Assembly (NCBI GenBank): GCA_023079485.1 | Contig: CM041089.1 | Location: 12,725,001-12,789,000, forward strand | Length of the DNA: 64,000 bases | Source of the DNA: Archilochus colubris | Taxonomy: Eukaryota > Chordata > Aves > Apodiformes > Trochilidae | Direction: 5' to 3' | Shown: positions 1-11,522 of the stretch, one piece after another | How positions within the stretch are numbered: the first letter of the stretch is position 1 | How the letters are laid out: the number at the start of each line of letters is the position of its first letter | Program-made: the position numbers and the translations under genes | Notes under the pieces: model-generated | Databases searched by the model: none | The model's input: only the letters and a program-made list of their open reading frames with translations | What the model was told of the DNA's origin: nothing

Positions 1-607
1 ATAAATAAATAGCATTTAGCATCCACCAATTCCAAGCAGCTTTTTGCATTCTTTCAAAAAGATGATTTCCTTTCATTGGGCATAAGGTTTTTTTTAAAGG
101 ATTCTGATAAGTGCTTGTTTACAGATAAGTGAAACTTCAGTTTTATTTTCAGTACCATTACTTGGCTCTTGATCCTTTTGGGACCTGCATAGAAACATGT
201 ACTTGTCAGCAGGAAAGTGTCAGTAAAGGTGGTTCCTTTGCAGTGAGCTAATGGCTGAATATTCTTTACTCAGAGCAACTTGGTTTTTATACCTAAAACA
301 CCAAGGAACCAAATTAGCAAAAGTAAAAGTGTAGATTCTGGAGTATTTAAGTGAATTATTTTGATTTCCTGTAATACACCTATTTTACTAAGTGGTTCTC
401 TACAGATGTAAAACATTTCTTCCCACCAGACAAGCACAGCTAAGAGTTAGTGAGTTGTTCCTCACTGAAAGCTTATTTTCCTATTATCAACAATTGTGAA
501 TTAAATGCTCTTTGATTTGGAAATTACAGTCTACTTTTCCTTTTGCATATGTGACAAGTTGTCAGTAATTAACTCTGATGCTAATTAATGCCCATTTTAT
601 ATTACAG
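1..607 (+). other. CARS1: CARS1 intron (3' part)
   Basis: This AT-rich stretch precedes the penultimate CARS1 coding exon and ends in a TTACAG acceptor. I see no earlier CARS1 exon in it, so the upstream exons lie outside the window. No repeat or other gene stands out. Confidence 0.7.
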
Positions 608-691
608 GCAGCAAAACTGGCAAAAATGAAGATTCCACCACATGAAATGTTTAAATTGGAACATGACAAATATTCCATGTTTGATGAAAAT
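608..691 (+). CDS. CARS1: CARS1 penultimate coding exon (28 codons)
   Basis: Acceptor TTACAG ends at 607 and donor GTAAGA starts at 692. The exon is 84 nt, phase 0 at both ends. It encodes [15 protein letters not shown] and runs on to KYSMFDEN. Confidence 0.92.
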
Positions 692-2105
692 GTAAGAAAT
701 TCCTCTTTAGATAGGGGCTGCTTTCCTTCCCCAGTTTTACATACAGTTGTCTGGGTATGTAGCTGATCTTCTTCCAAAACCTCCAGGGCAATGCTTTTAA
801 CATAGCAAGAGCAGGAAAGAAGAGAGAGAAAAGCTGTGCTCTGTTATTGCACAGACCTTGCATTAGGCAGGAAGGCCCTTGAACTGCCCTCATTTCAAGG
901 GTATTTTTTTTGTACATTGGTCTTCTTTGGGCCCTGTCGTTGCTGAGCAAAATTACCTGTAAATCCTGTGAGTAGGAACATGCAAAATGTGTGTTCACAG
1001 ATTTATTACCCTGTTGAAAGGCAAGGAATTCACTTGCAAGGACTCCCCAGCTGCCAAAACTCATGGGAACAGCTCTGTTTTTCAGACAGGTCCTGTTTCC
1101 TTTTTGGCTCTGCCCATTGCTTTGCTCTCTCCTGGCAGAGGAGCTCTGAAGAAGCTGCACAGATAACTTTGCTCTTGATTGCTCCTGTTGAGGTTAAAGG
1201 GTGTTGCTTGGAAAACACTAATCACTATTTCTCCAGTGCTTTATCTGGGACACTGATCCTGCTTCTGCCAGTCCTCCTCACTCACACAAGTTCAGGCCCT
1301 GGGGGCAAGTAAGAATGGAGAGGATAAATCCTGGAAAATACCTTGCAAGCCAAGGTGAATGCCCATGAAAGCTCTAAACATACTTCCATGTTCTTCATGT
1401 TCTTCATACTTCCCATGAAGAACACAAATCTATTGCTTTAAGCCTTGGATTTAATATGCTAGTATGATTAAAACTGGTCTCTTAACCATCAGTTTAGGGA
1501 TTACTCATAATTCTCTTAACTATAATCAGTAGAAGTTAGTTGTCTAGACTTCCCTTATTTTTAGTACAGGACAGAAAATAAATAAACTCTTTACCCCTTC
1601 ACTATCTAAGAAGGAACCTATGCAAATAGTCCAAATTAGTTGTCAAACTCCTAGCTGCCTAAAATAAGCCAAGCTACAGCCCATCCTGACATCTTGTCAC
1701 CGTGACATTGTCCCCCAGTCTTACTAAACACTGCTCCATGAAGAGCAAAAGTAGTCCAAGAATTTCTCTTATTTATGTATTTATTTAAAATGTTTCAGGG
1801 ATTCCCCACCCATGATACAGAAGGCAAAGAACTCAGCAAAGGACAAATTAAGAAGCTAAAGAAACTTTATGAAACACAAGAGAAGCTTCATAAGGAATAT
1901 CTCCAAATGGTTCAGAATGGAAGTGCAAATTGAGAACAGGAGGACTTGAGAAGGCAAGTGCTGGGACACCATGGAGGAAGTGAGCACAGACTGATGCTCA
2001 GGTTTCTGTTTACACTTTCTATTATGTGCAAAGTAAAAATCCTGGTTACGTGGATTCATAAACCTCATCTGGAATGTCAATAAAAATCTCTTCTTAAAAG
2101 AAGCC
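608..2105 (+). CDS. CARS1: CARS1 3' end: cytosolic cysteinyl-tRNA synthetase, last two coding exons
   Basis: CARS1 joins cysteine to tRNA-Cys in the cytosol using ATP. Only its C-terminal 72 residues are here, in two phase-0 exons (608-691 and 1799-1933) followed by a short 3' UTR. The first exon reads [20 protein letters not shown] and continues to FDEN. The second begins [16 protein letters not shown] and ends [16 protein letters not shown]. From memory this matches the lysine-rich C-terminal extension of animal cysteinyl-tRNA synthetases almost residue for residue; that extension lies beyond the catalytic and anticodon-binding domains and is thought to help tRNA binding. Splice signals are canonical (TTACAG, AAT/GTAAGA, TTTCAG). 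The Rossmann core with its HIGH and KMSKS motifs is upstream of the window. The downstream neighbour on the same strand is NAP1L4, as in mammals. I am confident in the identity. Confidence 0.93.
692..1798 (+). other. CARS1: CARS1 last intron
   Basis: A 1.1-kb GT-AG intron. Open frames on both strands here (for example 968-1312) have no recognisable domain or splice support and look like chance. Otherwise I see nothing in it. Confidence 0.8.
1799..1933 (+). CDS. CARS1: CARS1 terminal coding exon with stop codon
   Basis: The acceptor TGTTTCAG ends at 1798. The exon has 44 codons plus TGA at 1931-1933 and begins with [15 protein letters not shown]. It is rich in Lys and Glu, as expected of the CARS1 C-terminal tail. 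Confidence 0.93.
   Translation, partial: GFPTHDTEGKELSKGQIKKLKKLYETQEKLHKEYLQMVQNGSAN
1934..2105 (+). terminator. CARS1: CARS1 3' UTR and poly(A) signal
   Basis: A canonical AATAAA lies at 2079-2084, about 150 nt after the stop. A GT-rich stretch (GGTTGAGCAGGTTGAG) follows at about 2130, so cleavage near 2100 is likely. The exact cleavage site is inferred. Confidence 0.75.
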
Positions 2106-3611
2106 AACCGGTAAGAAGTTCCTTTACAGGTTGAGCAGGTTGAGTGCTTTTGAGGTTGTCACTGCTTTTGGGCAAGATACTGCTCAGTCAGCAAACTCAA
2201 ATAAGGATTCTTTTATATTATAGTTGCTCAGGCTTGGGTTAATTTTCCCTGCACATTGGTATCTATCTAAAACCTACTATAGCTTGCATTCTGGGATATG
2301 TCACACTCAGCAAAATTTAGTGCTAAATGGGAGCTGAGTAATTTGTCCCACAATAAGAATGGTATTTTTCTGATGACTTTATCTTTACATAAGCAGGAAA
2401 AACTGTCTTATTCCACTGTGATATTTACTCTAGCTGCTGTTATTAAAAACTCTCCTAAGTATACCCAGAGCACTTTGCACAGCAGAAGCAAACAGTCCCT
2501 GTGTTACAAAAGGGAGGAAGTCACCATCTTTTCCCAACCTGCAGCTGAGCTTACCCAGGCAAGTGGGTAACTCCAAGGCAAATGTAGCTGCACTGAACAA
2601 ACAGGTGGGAAAAGCATGAAGGAGGATGGTTGTGTTCATGGATCTATCCCAAGAAAACAGGAATCCTACCAAAGTACTTGATTACTCAAAGTACTCAGTA
2701 CCTAATTAGCTGTTCAGAGCCAAGGGGAATTAACAGAGGGTTTGTAATTGAGATACAGTTTGTGGATTGGTTTGCAATTAGGCAGCACAGCTCTGCACTG
2801 CTCATTATCATGGTTTTAACATCACAATTTAACCCTGGGTTAATAATCTTTCTGATGTAGTTGGTTACATTCTGTTTGCAAGGACAGTTCTCTGTTGCCT
2901 AACACTGCATCTCACTGGCAGGAGCTACTACATGAAGTAAAGCTCATGAAATCTTGAAAAATATCTTGCCTGCTTCCCAAGTGCATATACCAGCTGAATG
3001 TCCATTGTGCAGAACTATATTAATCTAGTATTTTTAATCCTCAGGGAGACTTGCAGAAGGTCACACTGTGAGACCTCTGTTCTCTCAACTCTTAGGTTCA
3101 TGCTGTAGTAGTCAGGCTATGTTCCTCTCTTTAAACTTAAGAGTTAAATTATCTTTGGGGTTTTTTTTTGTTGTGTTTTTTTTTTTTACTTCTATTACTC
3201 CTTTCAAGGAATGAAGATACCTGGAGTTACAGAAAGGTCTAGTAGGTTTTTTGTAGTTTGTGTTTGCTTTTGAAAACATACATGATGTTAAGGTCAGTAA
3301 AGCAGATGCATCTTGTATGCAGAAAATAAAATATGTTGTGAAGTATAAGTTTTATGTGAACTTTGTATAGTGGGAAGAAAATATCATCTTTATTCCACAA
3401 CCATCTTTTAGAAAGATCTTTCCCTTTAGCTTGCTTTTACTAATTTACTTTGCATTCAGTATTTGATTATTCTGCTTATTTCTAATTGTGTAAATGCATG
3501 TTTAAACTGCACAGTGAGGTAACTTCTCCATCCTTTGGTCTTTGAACAGCAGAGAATCAGCTGCATTTTTACACCATCCTAGATTCTAACCCCTTTCCCA
3601 AGAAGGAGTAG

Positions 3612-3880
3612 GGGAGACCTTATTGCCATGTTCCACTGCTTAAAGGGTGGCTACCAGGAAGATGGAGACTCCCTTTTTTCATGGAGTCATGTGGAAAAGG
3701 CAAGGGCAATGGGTGGGAGTTACTCCTGGAGAGAGCCAGATTGGACAGCAGCAGAAAATCTGTCACTGTGAGAACAGTCTGGTATTGGAACCCCTTTTCC
3801 CTGGGAAGCCATCAAGGAGGCACTTCAGTGAGTTCCAATGCTCCTGGCAGCCAGGAGAATGTGACAGTAAAGCTCTGCCC
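3612..3880 (+). mobile_element. Old CR1-like LINE fragment
   Basis: The stretch starts with GGGGAGACCTTATTGCC, then CTTAAAGGG..GCTACCAGGAAGATGGAGA, a fast-decaying middle, and CACTGTGAG..GTATTGGAACC..CCTGGGAAG. The order of these words matches the terminal ORF2 region of CR1 elements as I know them. It is diverged and both ends are fuzzy. Confidence 0.55.
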
Positions 3881-5749
3881 TCAGGGTTTTAGTCACCTGT
3901 CTTCCTCAGCAAGGAAAAAGGAGAGGGTGGACTCCACAGTATTTTAATTTTTCATCTTCTTAGATTTTATCTGTGCATGTATGCATACACCTGTCCAGGG
4001 AAGCCAGTCTGGAATGTGATTTTCTTAGCACTATGAAAATGACAGTCCCTATAGCAAAATCTTGGAATTTTAAAATATGTTAATGTCCTGGAACACAGAG
4101 CTCATGCCAGGCTGCACATCATGGAGCTCTTTATTCCCCCCCTATCAAAGAATTTACTCAGAGATGGTAAGGCAAGGTAAAAGTGTGGTGCTTGTTTTTA
4201 ATTGCACCCTTGGCTGAAAGCCAAAATTGTCAGCAGCAAATTTGGTTGCTGCTTTTTGCTCAGAGTGTGCCTTCCAGCAGTTCTACTGTGGATGTCCTCA
4301 TCCACATCAAACCTGGCTACTGCTCCACTAAAGATACCAAGTTTCTTCATCACTGTTTGTTCAGATACTGGTAGAAAATCTGTGAATTGTTTAGTCTGGT
4401 CTTGCTATCAGCAGTTTGTTCAAAGACTTACAACTGGTGAGTGCCTTAGTGACGTTTATGATTCTCTCTCTGACCTCTTCATCTTTGTATTTGCTGCCTT
4501 CTGTTCCAGGAAACCACTGTGTGTTTTAGATGTGCAAATAAGGAACTCTCTGCCATGTGCAGCACATTTTGCAGCTTCTTTGTCTACATTTTAAGCTAAC
4601 ATACTCAGGTGCTGGTAGTTATTGCACTGACTTGACTTCCCTCTTGAATTACCCAATTCCTACCACCCTAATAATGAAAAGGATTTTTATTCCCCTCTGT
4701 GATTTCACAGGACAATTTCTCTACAGGACACTGTACCACATGCATAGGACTTCATATATCTCTTGAGACAGCACAAATTAATTAAGAAGCACATTAGCAA
4801 TTTAGTACCAAGACTCCACTTAGCAGGGACCTAAGTTCTTCCTTCCCCTGCAGAAAAAGTCTTTGACAACTCAGTCTTATCTCTCAAATTAGGCTGTGAA
4901 TGTCTGGCATCTCACTAAGTGAGAGCACTTTCCATTAATACCCACCCAAGGGCAGAAGACAAATTTTTCATGCCAGTTACAGCTCTCAGCCTCAGCTTTC
5001 CCTCCAGGGGGGAGTGCATCTGTTCAGCAGCTCTGCCATAATCCCTTATCCCAGTTTTGTCTCTCCAGGCTCTCCTTGCACGCTCAGCTGGAGGTTTAAA
5101 TCAAGCCAGGGTGATTCAGCAAGTCTCTTTTTGCAGCTCTCCGCAGGGCAGGAGCACCTGACAGCAAGATGACTCCACAGATTGTGCCTTATCCCCAGTC
5201 CTAATGTCTGGGGCTGTGCTGGGAGAGCTTGGACTGGAGTCAGCAAAATCCCTCAGTGGTCATGGGAGATGGATGCCTTTGGAGAAGGGCACTAAAAACC
5301 CAAGGATGTAAAGTAATTTAAATGCATGTTTACTTTGATATGCACTAGGGGAGGAAGACAGCCAAGTACTTCCAGCACTCTGCTTTGTTTTAAGGGCTTC
5401 AATAACTGGCCCGAAATAGAAACCAAAACCTACTTTTACAAGACCATCATAATTTAAATTTAATTCAGGATTTGCAGCATTTATGAGAACTGCATTAAGA
5501 AGACAGCAGCTACTGCAGAGGGACAAACTCTGCTACACTGCAGCAGTGCAACAAATGCAGGGCTGCAGCATATTCCTACAACAGCAGCAAGGTGCAGTTA
5601 GACCACACAACCTCCTCCATCACTACAGGTGACAAAGTTTGTACTCCAAGCATCTTCTGGGTGGAAAGGGGGAAGAAGAGCTTTTAATAAAATGGGATTG
5701 ACACTAAAAACTTAAAGAACACTTGACAGCTGTGAACCAGAAGCAAGAA

Positions 5750-6110
5750 CCAAAGTGTGAGGTGCTGGTGTCAGGTACCTGGACTTGAGCAAAGCATGGG
5801 ACAGTGCCACACAGCATCTTGGTCTTTGAAGGGAAAAATAAGGAATTGGTGGATGGAACACTTGGGGAATAAGGAACTGGCTGGGTGCACTCCCAAGAGT
5901 AGTGGTCAAGGGCTCAGTGTCCAACTGGAACCCCATGATGAGTGGTTCTCCTCAGAGCTCGGTACTGGGACCAATTTTACTTGTTTTCAGAAACATGAAC
6001 ATGAGGGGATTTAGTGTCCCCTCACCAAGTTTGCTGAAGCCCCCAAGCTGTGTGGTGCTGGCAGCATGCTGGAGGGGAGGGATGCCATCCATGGGGACCT
6101 GGAGAAGTGT
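5750..6110 (+). mobile_element. CR1 LINE fragment, reverse-transcriptase region
   Basis: The sense strand can be read in pieces as YLDLSKAWDSATQHLG, a decayed form of the CR1 reverse-transcriptase word YLDFSKAFDTV. It continues through GGAATTGG/TGGATGG, TGTCCAACTGGA, GAGTGGTTCTCCTCAG and AAGTTTGCTGAAGCCCCCAAGCTGTGTGG, all in CR1 order. Frameshifts and a stop break the frame, so this is a dead copy. Confidence 0.8.
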
Positions 6111-6446
6111 TTCTTTTTTTTTTTATGGATTAAATTTTGCTCACATCCAGATGAGGAAACAATGCTGGAAAGCCATTTTCAAAAGGTGCTTTATCTGAAA
6201 CATTAGGAAAGGGCAATTCTTAAGATTTTTTTTAAATAGGAAGCCAACTTTGCAAGTTTTATTTTATTCTGTCTGTGCATATGATATACAGAGGTTATTA
6301 AAAGCGTGCTGCCATCACTCATCTCCTTAAACCACCACCCTTCACCCCCCCACGGGTGTCTGGGTGCCAGAACAGGAACCCTCAGGGTGCAGCCAGGTGT
6401 CTGAGCAGGGCAGGCACTGCTAGGGCTGTGTCTGCTGCTTCAGAGG

Positions 6447-6826
6447 AATCATAGAATCGACTGGGTTGGAAGGGACCTCAGAGATCATCAAGTCCAACCC
6501 TTGAACCACCGTTGCGGTTGCTAGACCATGGCACTGAGTGCCACATCCAGGCTCTTTTGAAATATCTCCAGACACGGAGAATCCACTACTTCCCTGGGCA
6601 GCCCATTCCAATGCCTGATCACCCTCTCCAGAAAGAAATTCTTTCTAATCTCCAACCTAAACCTCCCCTGGCACAACTTGAGACCCTGCCCTCTTGTCTT
6701 GCTGAGAGTTGCCTGGGAAAAGAGCCCAACCCCCCCCTGGCTCCAACCTCCTTTCAGGGAGTTGTAGAGAGTGATGAGGTCTCCCCTGAGCCTCCTCTTC
6801 TCCAGCCTCAACACCCCCAGCTCCCT
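6447..6826 (-). mobile_element. CR1 LINE 3' end, copy A (young-looking, minus strand)
   Basis: Read on the minus strand this encodes the C-terminal part of CR1 ORF2 ([20 protein letters not shown], then [29 protein letters not shown]) and ends with the CR1 tail GATTCTATGATTC. It is 5'-truncated near 6826, typical of target-primed insertion. The frame is still open across most of the copy. Copies B (41998-42390) and C (47114-47551) are very similar to it. Confidence 0.93.
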
Positions 6827-7185
6827 TCTCCTGGGGGGCTCCACATTCCCCCAACCACCCCCGGACCCTCAGGACCGGACCCCCCCCCCCCCATCCCCGC
6901 TTCTCCCTCACCGCAGCAGAGGGGGGTCCCGAACCCTCCTCCACCCCCCAGAGCCCCGTTCAGCACCGAGCCGGCACCTCCGGCCCACATAACCCCCTCC
7001 GTGTCCGCCGGATCCCGGTCCCGGTCCGGCCCATTCAGACCAGCGCGGGGGGATTTGGGTCACGCAGCCCCAACCCCGCACCCTCCGCCTCCTCCCCGCA
7101 ATCCGGAGGGGCCCGGACCCGCCCCTGAGCCCATTTACAGAGGGCGGGGACAGCTCCGGGGACACCCCGGGCCCCTCCGCCATGT

Positions 7186-7242
7186 TGTCACACAGTGTCA
7201 CACACTGTCACACACACTGTCACACACTGTCACATCTTGTCA
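7186..7242 (+). repeat. Six TGTCA motifs at about 10-bp spacing
   Basis: TGTCA occurs at 7186, 7196, 7206, 7218, 7228 and 7238, within a CACACTGTCACACA-type tandem repeat. Spacings are 10, 10, 12, 10 and 10 bp, about one helical turn. TGTCA (TGACA on the other strand) is the core of TALE homeodomain sites (MEIS, PREP, TGIF). The tandem repeat is seen; binding is inference. Confidence 0.75.
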
Positions 7243-7390
7243 CCTTCCCGCCCCCCCCTCTTTTTTCCGCCTCTGTCACTTTAAGGGCTCAGGCACGAGC
7301 GCTTCCCCCCCCTCCCCCTCCCGCGCCGCATCACGCGCTCTCCCCGCGCGCTGCCAACCCCGCGCGCACCCCCCGACCCCCCCCCTTTCC

Positions 7391-7522
7391 CCGCCCCTGA
7401 TTGGCTGAGCGCCGCGCCGGCCGATAGTCAACACGGCCCGCGTGCGGCGCGGCGGCGGGCGGCACTGCCGGGACCAATCGGCGCCGCTTTTGCTGAAGGA
7501 AGGGCCCGGAACGCCGGCCAAT
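7391..7522 (+). promoter_or_regulatory. NAP1L4: NAP1L4 core promoter: GC box and three CCAAT boxes
   Basis: A GC box at 7391-7397 is followed by an inverted CCAAT (ATTGG, 7400-7404) and two forward CCAAT boxes at 7474-7478 and 7518-7522. This is the usual NF-Y/Sp1 layout of a TATA-less housekeeping promoter. Transcription probably starts shortly downstream, near 7540-7580. Confidence 0.7.
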
Positions 7523-7544
7523 GGGAACAGGTTTTCTTGGGCGG

Positions 7545-7627
7545 CGGCGGCGGCGCAGCCCGAGCGAGCGGTGCGGGGACGCTGCTGCCTCTGCGGGCCT
7601 GAGGGGACGGACGCGGGGCGCGGGCAG
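7545..7627 (+). other. NAP1L4: NAP1L4 non-coding first exon (start approximate)
   Basis: The donor CGGGCAG/GTGAGG places the exon end at 7627. The 5' end is only estimated from the CCAAT boxes. The exon is pure 5' UTR, because the start codon is in the next exon at 11509. Confidence 0.55.
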
Positions 7628-10600
7628 GTGAGGCCGCGGCGCGGAGGCCCGGGCCTGGAGGCGGCGGGGGGGAGGTTGTCGGCGCTGCCCGCGGGCCCCA
7701 GGCGGCGGCCGTGTCCGTGACCGCATCGCGGGGATGGGGCGGGGGCCGATAGGGCCTGGTCCGGGGTGGAGCTCGGTGGCGGCGGGGGCTGCTTGGAGCC
7801 GCCTGGCGGAGAGGGGCGGGCCCGGCGGGCCGGTCAGGCACCATTTTAAGGCTTGGTAAGTTGAGGGTGAGGGAAAGAAGGGAGTCTGCGTGGCGGTAAG
7901 TCCGGCGGAGGGGAAGGGAGCGGTTCCAGCCGCATGGATGGCCGCTCTCCTCCGCCCTGGGGAGCTTGGCAGCCCGCCCTGACATCCCCCGCCCTCCCGG
8001 GGGAAGTGGGGGAGGAAGGCGGTGGGAGGGCTGTTGTTTGTTTGTTTGTTTGTGCTGAACGCTTCTCCCGGCTCTCTCGCCCCGCACGGCCCCGGTTGAG
8101 TCCGGCCCGCAGCCGCTCAGCTCCGATGAGAATCTTCCATTTGACCTCATCCAGGATCCTGTGTTCTCTCAGCCCGCTGTGGGCTTTTGGGGCTCAGGTT
8201 TTCATTTCGAGGTCTCTGTTTCCCAAGTGAGGGACTGTTTGGTGTTTTCCTTCCTGTTGTTTGTTTTTTTTTTTTCGCTACTGTTGTTTATACGGTAACA
8301 GCGATTTAGGGTTTGTGCGACTACATTCCCGTAGCATCTGTCTACGGGGCTTCAAAATAAAAAACAGAGGAGCAAGAATGTAAGTTATAGGTGAAAGGAG
8401 AGCCACTGGGGATTGTTTTATGAAGTCATCTTTAGACAAAACTGTGTTTTCTCCAGAAGATTTCCAAGGTGAACTGAAGCATTGCTAACACTCAGGACTT
8501 GTGGAAAAGATCAGTGAGTTTCTTTCTGTTGGTGATGTTTTAATTATTGCTTCTGATTTTCCTTAGAGGATCAGAACACGATGTCTGGGGCTTCCCACAG
8601 GGTTTCATCCCAGGAAGTCCACTCTCCCTTCTGATTTGTTGTAGTTACCAGAAGCAGTAGCAGCTGTGGGTAGGAGTCTTCCTGTGCATTAGTTTCCTGC
8701 TTCATATTCTGGGTGTGCAGACCTTTCCTTTACAGTTGCTTTGTTCAGGACGTTGTCCTTACAACAAAACCATCAAATCTACAATTTCCTTCTCTTTTGA
8801 TTGACTGCTGTGTGACACTGTGCCAGACAAATTGCAGCAGCCAGCTTTATGGGATAAGTGGTTGATGTAATCCCCTCTTTCCCCAAAGCTTGATGTCTGC
8901 TTGAGTTATTTGAAAACAGTGAAATGTCCAGAAGGAATCAGATACTAATTTGGCCTCTTGCTGGTGGTTGTAGTGACAGTAACAATACCATACACTGTTC
9001 TTTCCTTGGAGTTCTGGTGGCTTTTTTATGTCTTGTGTGTACCCTGAGCTCACTTGCTTGGAAAATATTTAAGGCAGAGATTTACTGCTGTAATTTTTAA
9101 GCAGAGGGTCCATTTAAAACTGTTTTTAAAAACACCTTGTTCTTCCCTCCCTTGCCATCCCCAGCTTTTCATCAACAGTTTTGATAGCAGCTGTGGCACT
9201 GAAGTCATTGGAAGGCAGCTGTAACTTAACTGGGAATCACAAGCTGGTTTGTAAGAAAGCTCCTTATTTATAGGCTTCTTTTTACATTTTAGTTCCCAAA
9301 GGAACAACTTTGAGGAGCAAAATAAATCTTCAAGTATGTATTTGCACCAGGCAGTGGTGTCTGTCTTTTTTTTTAATTATTTTTTGTTGTTGCTTCTTGT
9401 CACTCAGGTTAATGACTTCTGTCAGAACATGGCCAAGTCATGTTTGTTCCAGTGAAGAGTAATTCAGCTGCCCAAAATTATTCACCTTAATGGACCTTAA
9501 TTGTGTGTTTTTCCAAACACAAATGAGGCTGGAATGAGAATCTTCCCTCAGCAGGGTTGAGAGGTGGTTCCTTGCAGTAAACAGAACACAAGCAGCTGAG
9601 CAGAAGAATTTGTGTGAAGAGTGGGGGTTTTTTTCCATTAGCTCTGTCACTGGGCCTGCCTTGGAAAAGTCCAGTCTTTGAGGCTGATTTTTAAGTAATG
9701 TGAGGCTGCATTTTTAGGTGCTTACTGCTGCTTCCTCTAATAGTGAGGAGGATCAGGTAACTTGTTGGCTGAACTCTGATATTAGGTCAATTTATGTCTT
9801 ATCCCTTTAATCATACATTCTTTTTTCCTGCCTTGTGTCTGCTCTGGAAGGGAAGACTCAGAACTTCTCCTTTATTTCTTCAGCTGTAAGATAGTGAAAT
9901 TCTTTTGTTTTGCTCTAGTGGCTGCTTGCTGGCATTGCCACTTTCTCTTGTTATGTTTCAGGTGAGAGTGGGTGTTTGCAAATCAGTCTGCTTGGGTTGC
10001 TGAAACACACCTGGGACACAAGAAATCACTTGTTTGTTTCTGGATGTAATCCATAGGGTGCACTGGTTTGGGGTTTGTTGGTTTTTTTTTCTTGTAGATG
10101 TTAAGAAGCTTCACTTCCTATGGGATATCCAACCCAAAACGGGCTGTTAAGTCCTTTTATAAATGAACAAAGCTTTTCAGCTATATTTAAATGGTTGTGA
10201 AAGTGATAGCTTGGAGCAGGAATCTGCACTTCCCATGGGAGTGTGGATGTCATCTCCAGGCCCCCTGCTCTGCCTGCCACTCAGGATGTCACTGGGTTCC
10301 TCTTTGGGTCCCTGTGTTGGAAGCTGGGCTGAGGAGCAGCCTCTTTGGCCCCTCTGGAAGCCAGGGAGTCAGAGCTGGTGACTCATGAATGGTGGAAGGT
10401 TCTTTTTGTTCTAAATCTGACTTCCACACTAATACCTGCTTGCTTCAGAGTTTCAGAGTGGAAAACAAGCCCTTGTTCTTCTCCACGAAGAACATGATGC
10501 AGTGATGAGTTGGATTTGTTATAAACTGTTTAGATTTGGGGGAAAAAACCAAACCCCACAGCCCAACCTGCATTACCAAAATAGATGTTCAGGCTTGGAT

Positions 10601-11490
10601 ATTTTGTCTCACTGAAGTAACATCAGCAATAGAAGTTCAGACAGTTTGACTCCCTCTGTTTTCTCAGGAGAGATAATTTAGATCTTGGGGCTGGGGTAGC
10701 TGCACTGAACTTGGTTCCAGTCATTGCTGAGATCTTGGCTTCACCTTCTGCTCCCTGTGCTTTTTTCACACTCAGTAAATCCAAGGCAAGTCTTTATTTA
10801 GGGGATTCTGCCTTCGTAGCTGCTGTTAGAAATAATTGGTAAATAGTTTTGTTTCCTTCAGTGCTTTGCAGCTCTTCATCTAACAAGTTTTCAGTGGTCT
10901 TTCAGTGTAGTGCAGCTGAAGCAGCTGTTACCAAACCAGCCCTAATTAGGCAGAGAAGGCAGGTATGTTAGGAGGTGTCATTAAAAAAAAAAAAAGACCT
11001 CCTGAATTTGTTGTAATTCATTCCAACTTTGTTTTCATACCAGGTGTAGTAATGCAGAATATGCAGAGATTTAAAATTCATTATTTACTCTGCATCCTAC
11101 CAAGGAATGAAGACAGCAATATATTTGTATCTCTGGCTTTATCTTCTGTTTGCTTAACAGAATGCAGAGCTCCTGTAGGAAGCTGATACTTGTCTGATGG
11201 GAACAGTTTATTTAACATCTGGAATACTTGAGAGGAAGAAAATTAAAGGGTTAAATGAAAGCTCTTAATGGTTTGTTTAAAAACTATGAGCAACTTCCAG
11301 TTTGAATTGGATATTCTGGGAGCTTTTCACTTTACTGCAAGAGATTGTGTGTGATGAGTTTGTTACAAAACCAGCAGCTGTTAATTTATATTGAGGTTTT
11401 AAGCAGTTACCTGTTGTATTTTAATTTTCTTATGAGGTAAGCAAATTACCATGAAAGTGTTTTTAAAGACTTTTTAATTTTAACTTGCAG
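7628..11490 (+). other. NAP1L4: NAP1L4 intron 1
   Basis: A 3.9-kb intron that begins in the CpG island and becomes AT-rich. It has a short TTTG microsatellite at about 8034-8054 and a poly-A run at 10982-10995. I see no further exon or clear mobile element. Confidence 0.7.
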
Positions 11491-11522
11491 GTGGATACAG
11501 GCACACAGATGGCAGATAACAG
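11491..11522 (+). CDS. NAP1L4: NAP1L4 exon 2: start codon
   Basis: Acceptor AACTTGCAG, donor CAG/GTATGT. The exon carries 18 nt of 5' UTR and ATG at 11509, encoding MADN plus two bases of the next codon. MAD is also how human NAP1L4 begins, which supports this start. Confidence 0.9.

Larger units (their letters stand above)
2106..7180. other. CARS1-NAP1L4 intergenic spacer
   Basis: About 5 kb without a supported gene. It contains three CR1 pieces (about 3612-3880, 5750-6110 and 6447-6826). The rest is unremarkable AT-rich sequence; a pair of poly-T runs at 3160-3190 could be the tail of an old retroelement. Open frames here do not resemble known proteins. Confidence 0.6.
6880..8160. promoter_or_regulatory. 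NAP1L4: CpG island over the NAP1L4 promoter
   Basis: GC-rich, CpG-dense DNA begins just after CR1 copy A and runs through the first exon into intron 1. It has GC boxes (CCGCCCC at 7391-7397), CCAAT boxes and no TATA box. The open frames on both strands in this island come from base composition and are not genes. Confidence 0.85.

Noticed and set aside
6512..7408. A 298-codon plus-strand open frame
   Set aside because: It runs antisense through CR1 copy A and into the Pro-rich CpG island. It results from repeat and base composition, without domain or splice support.
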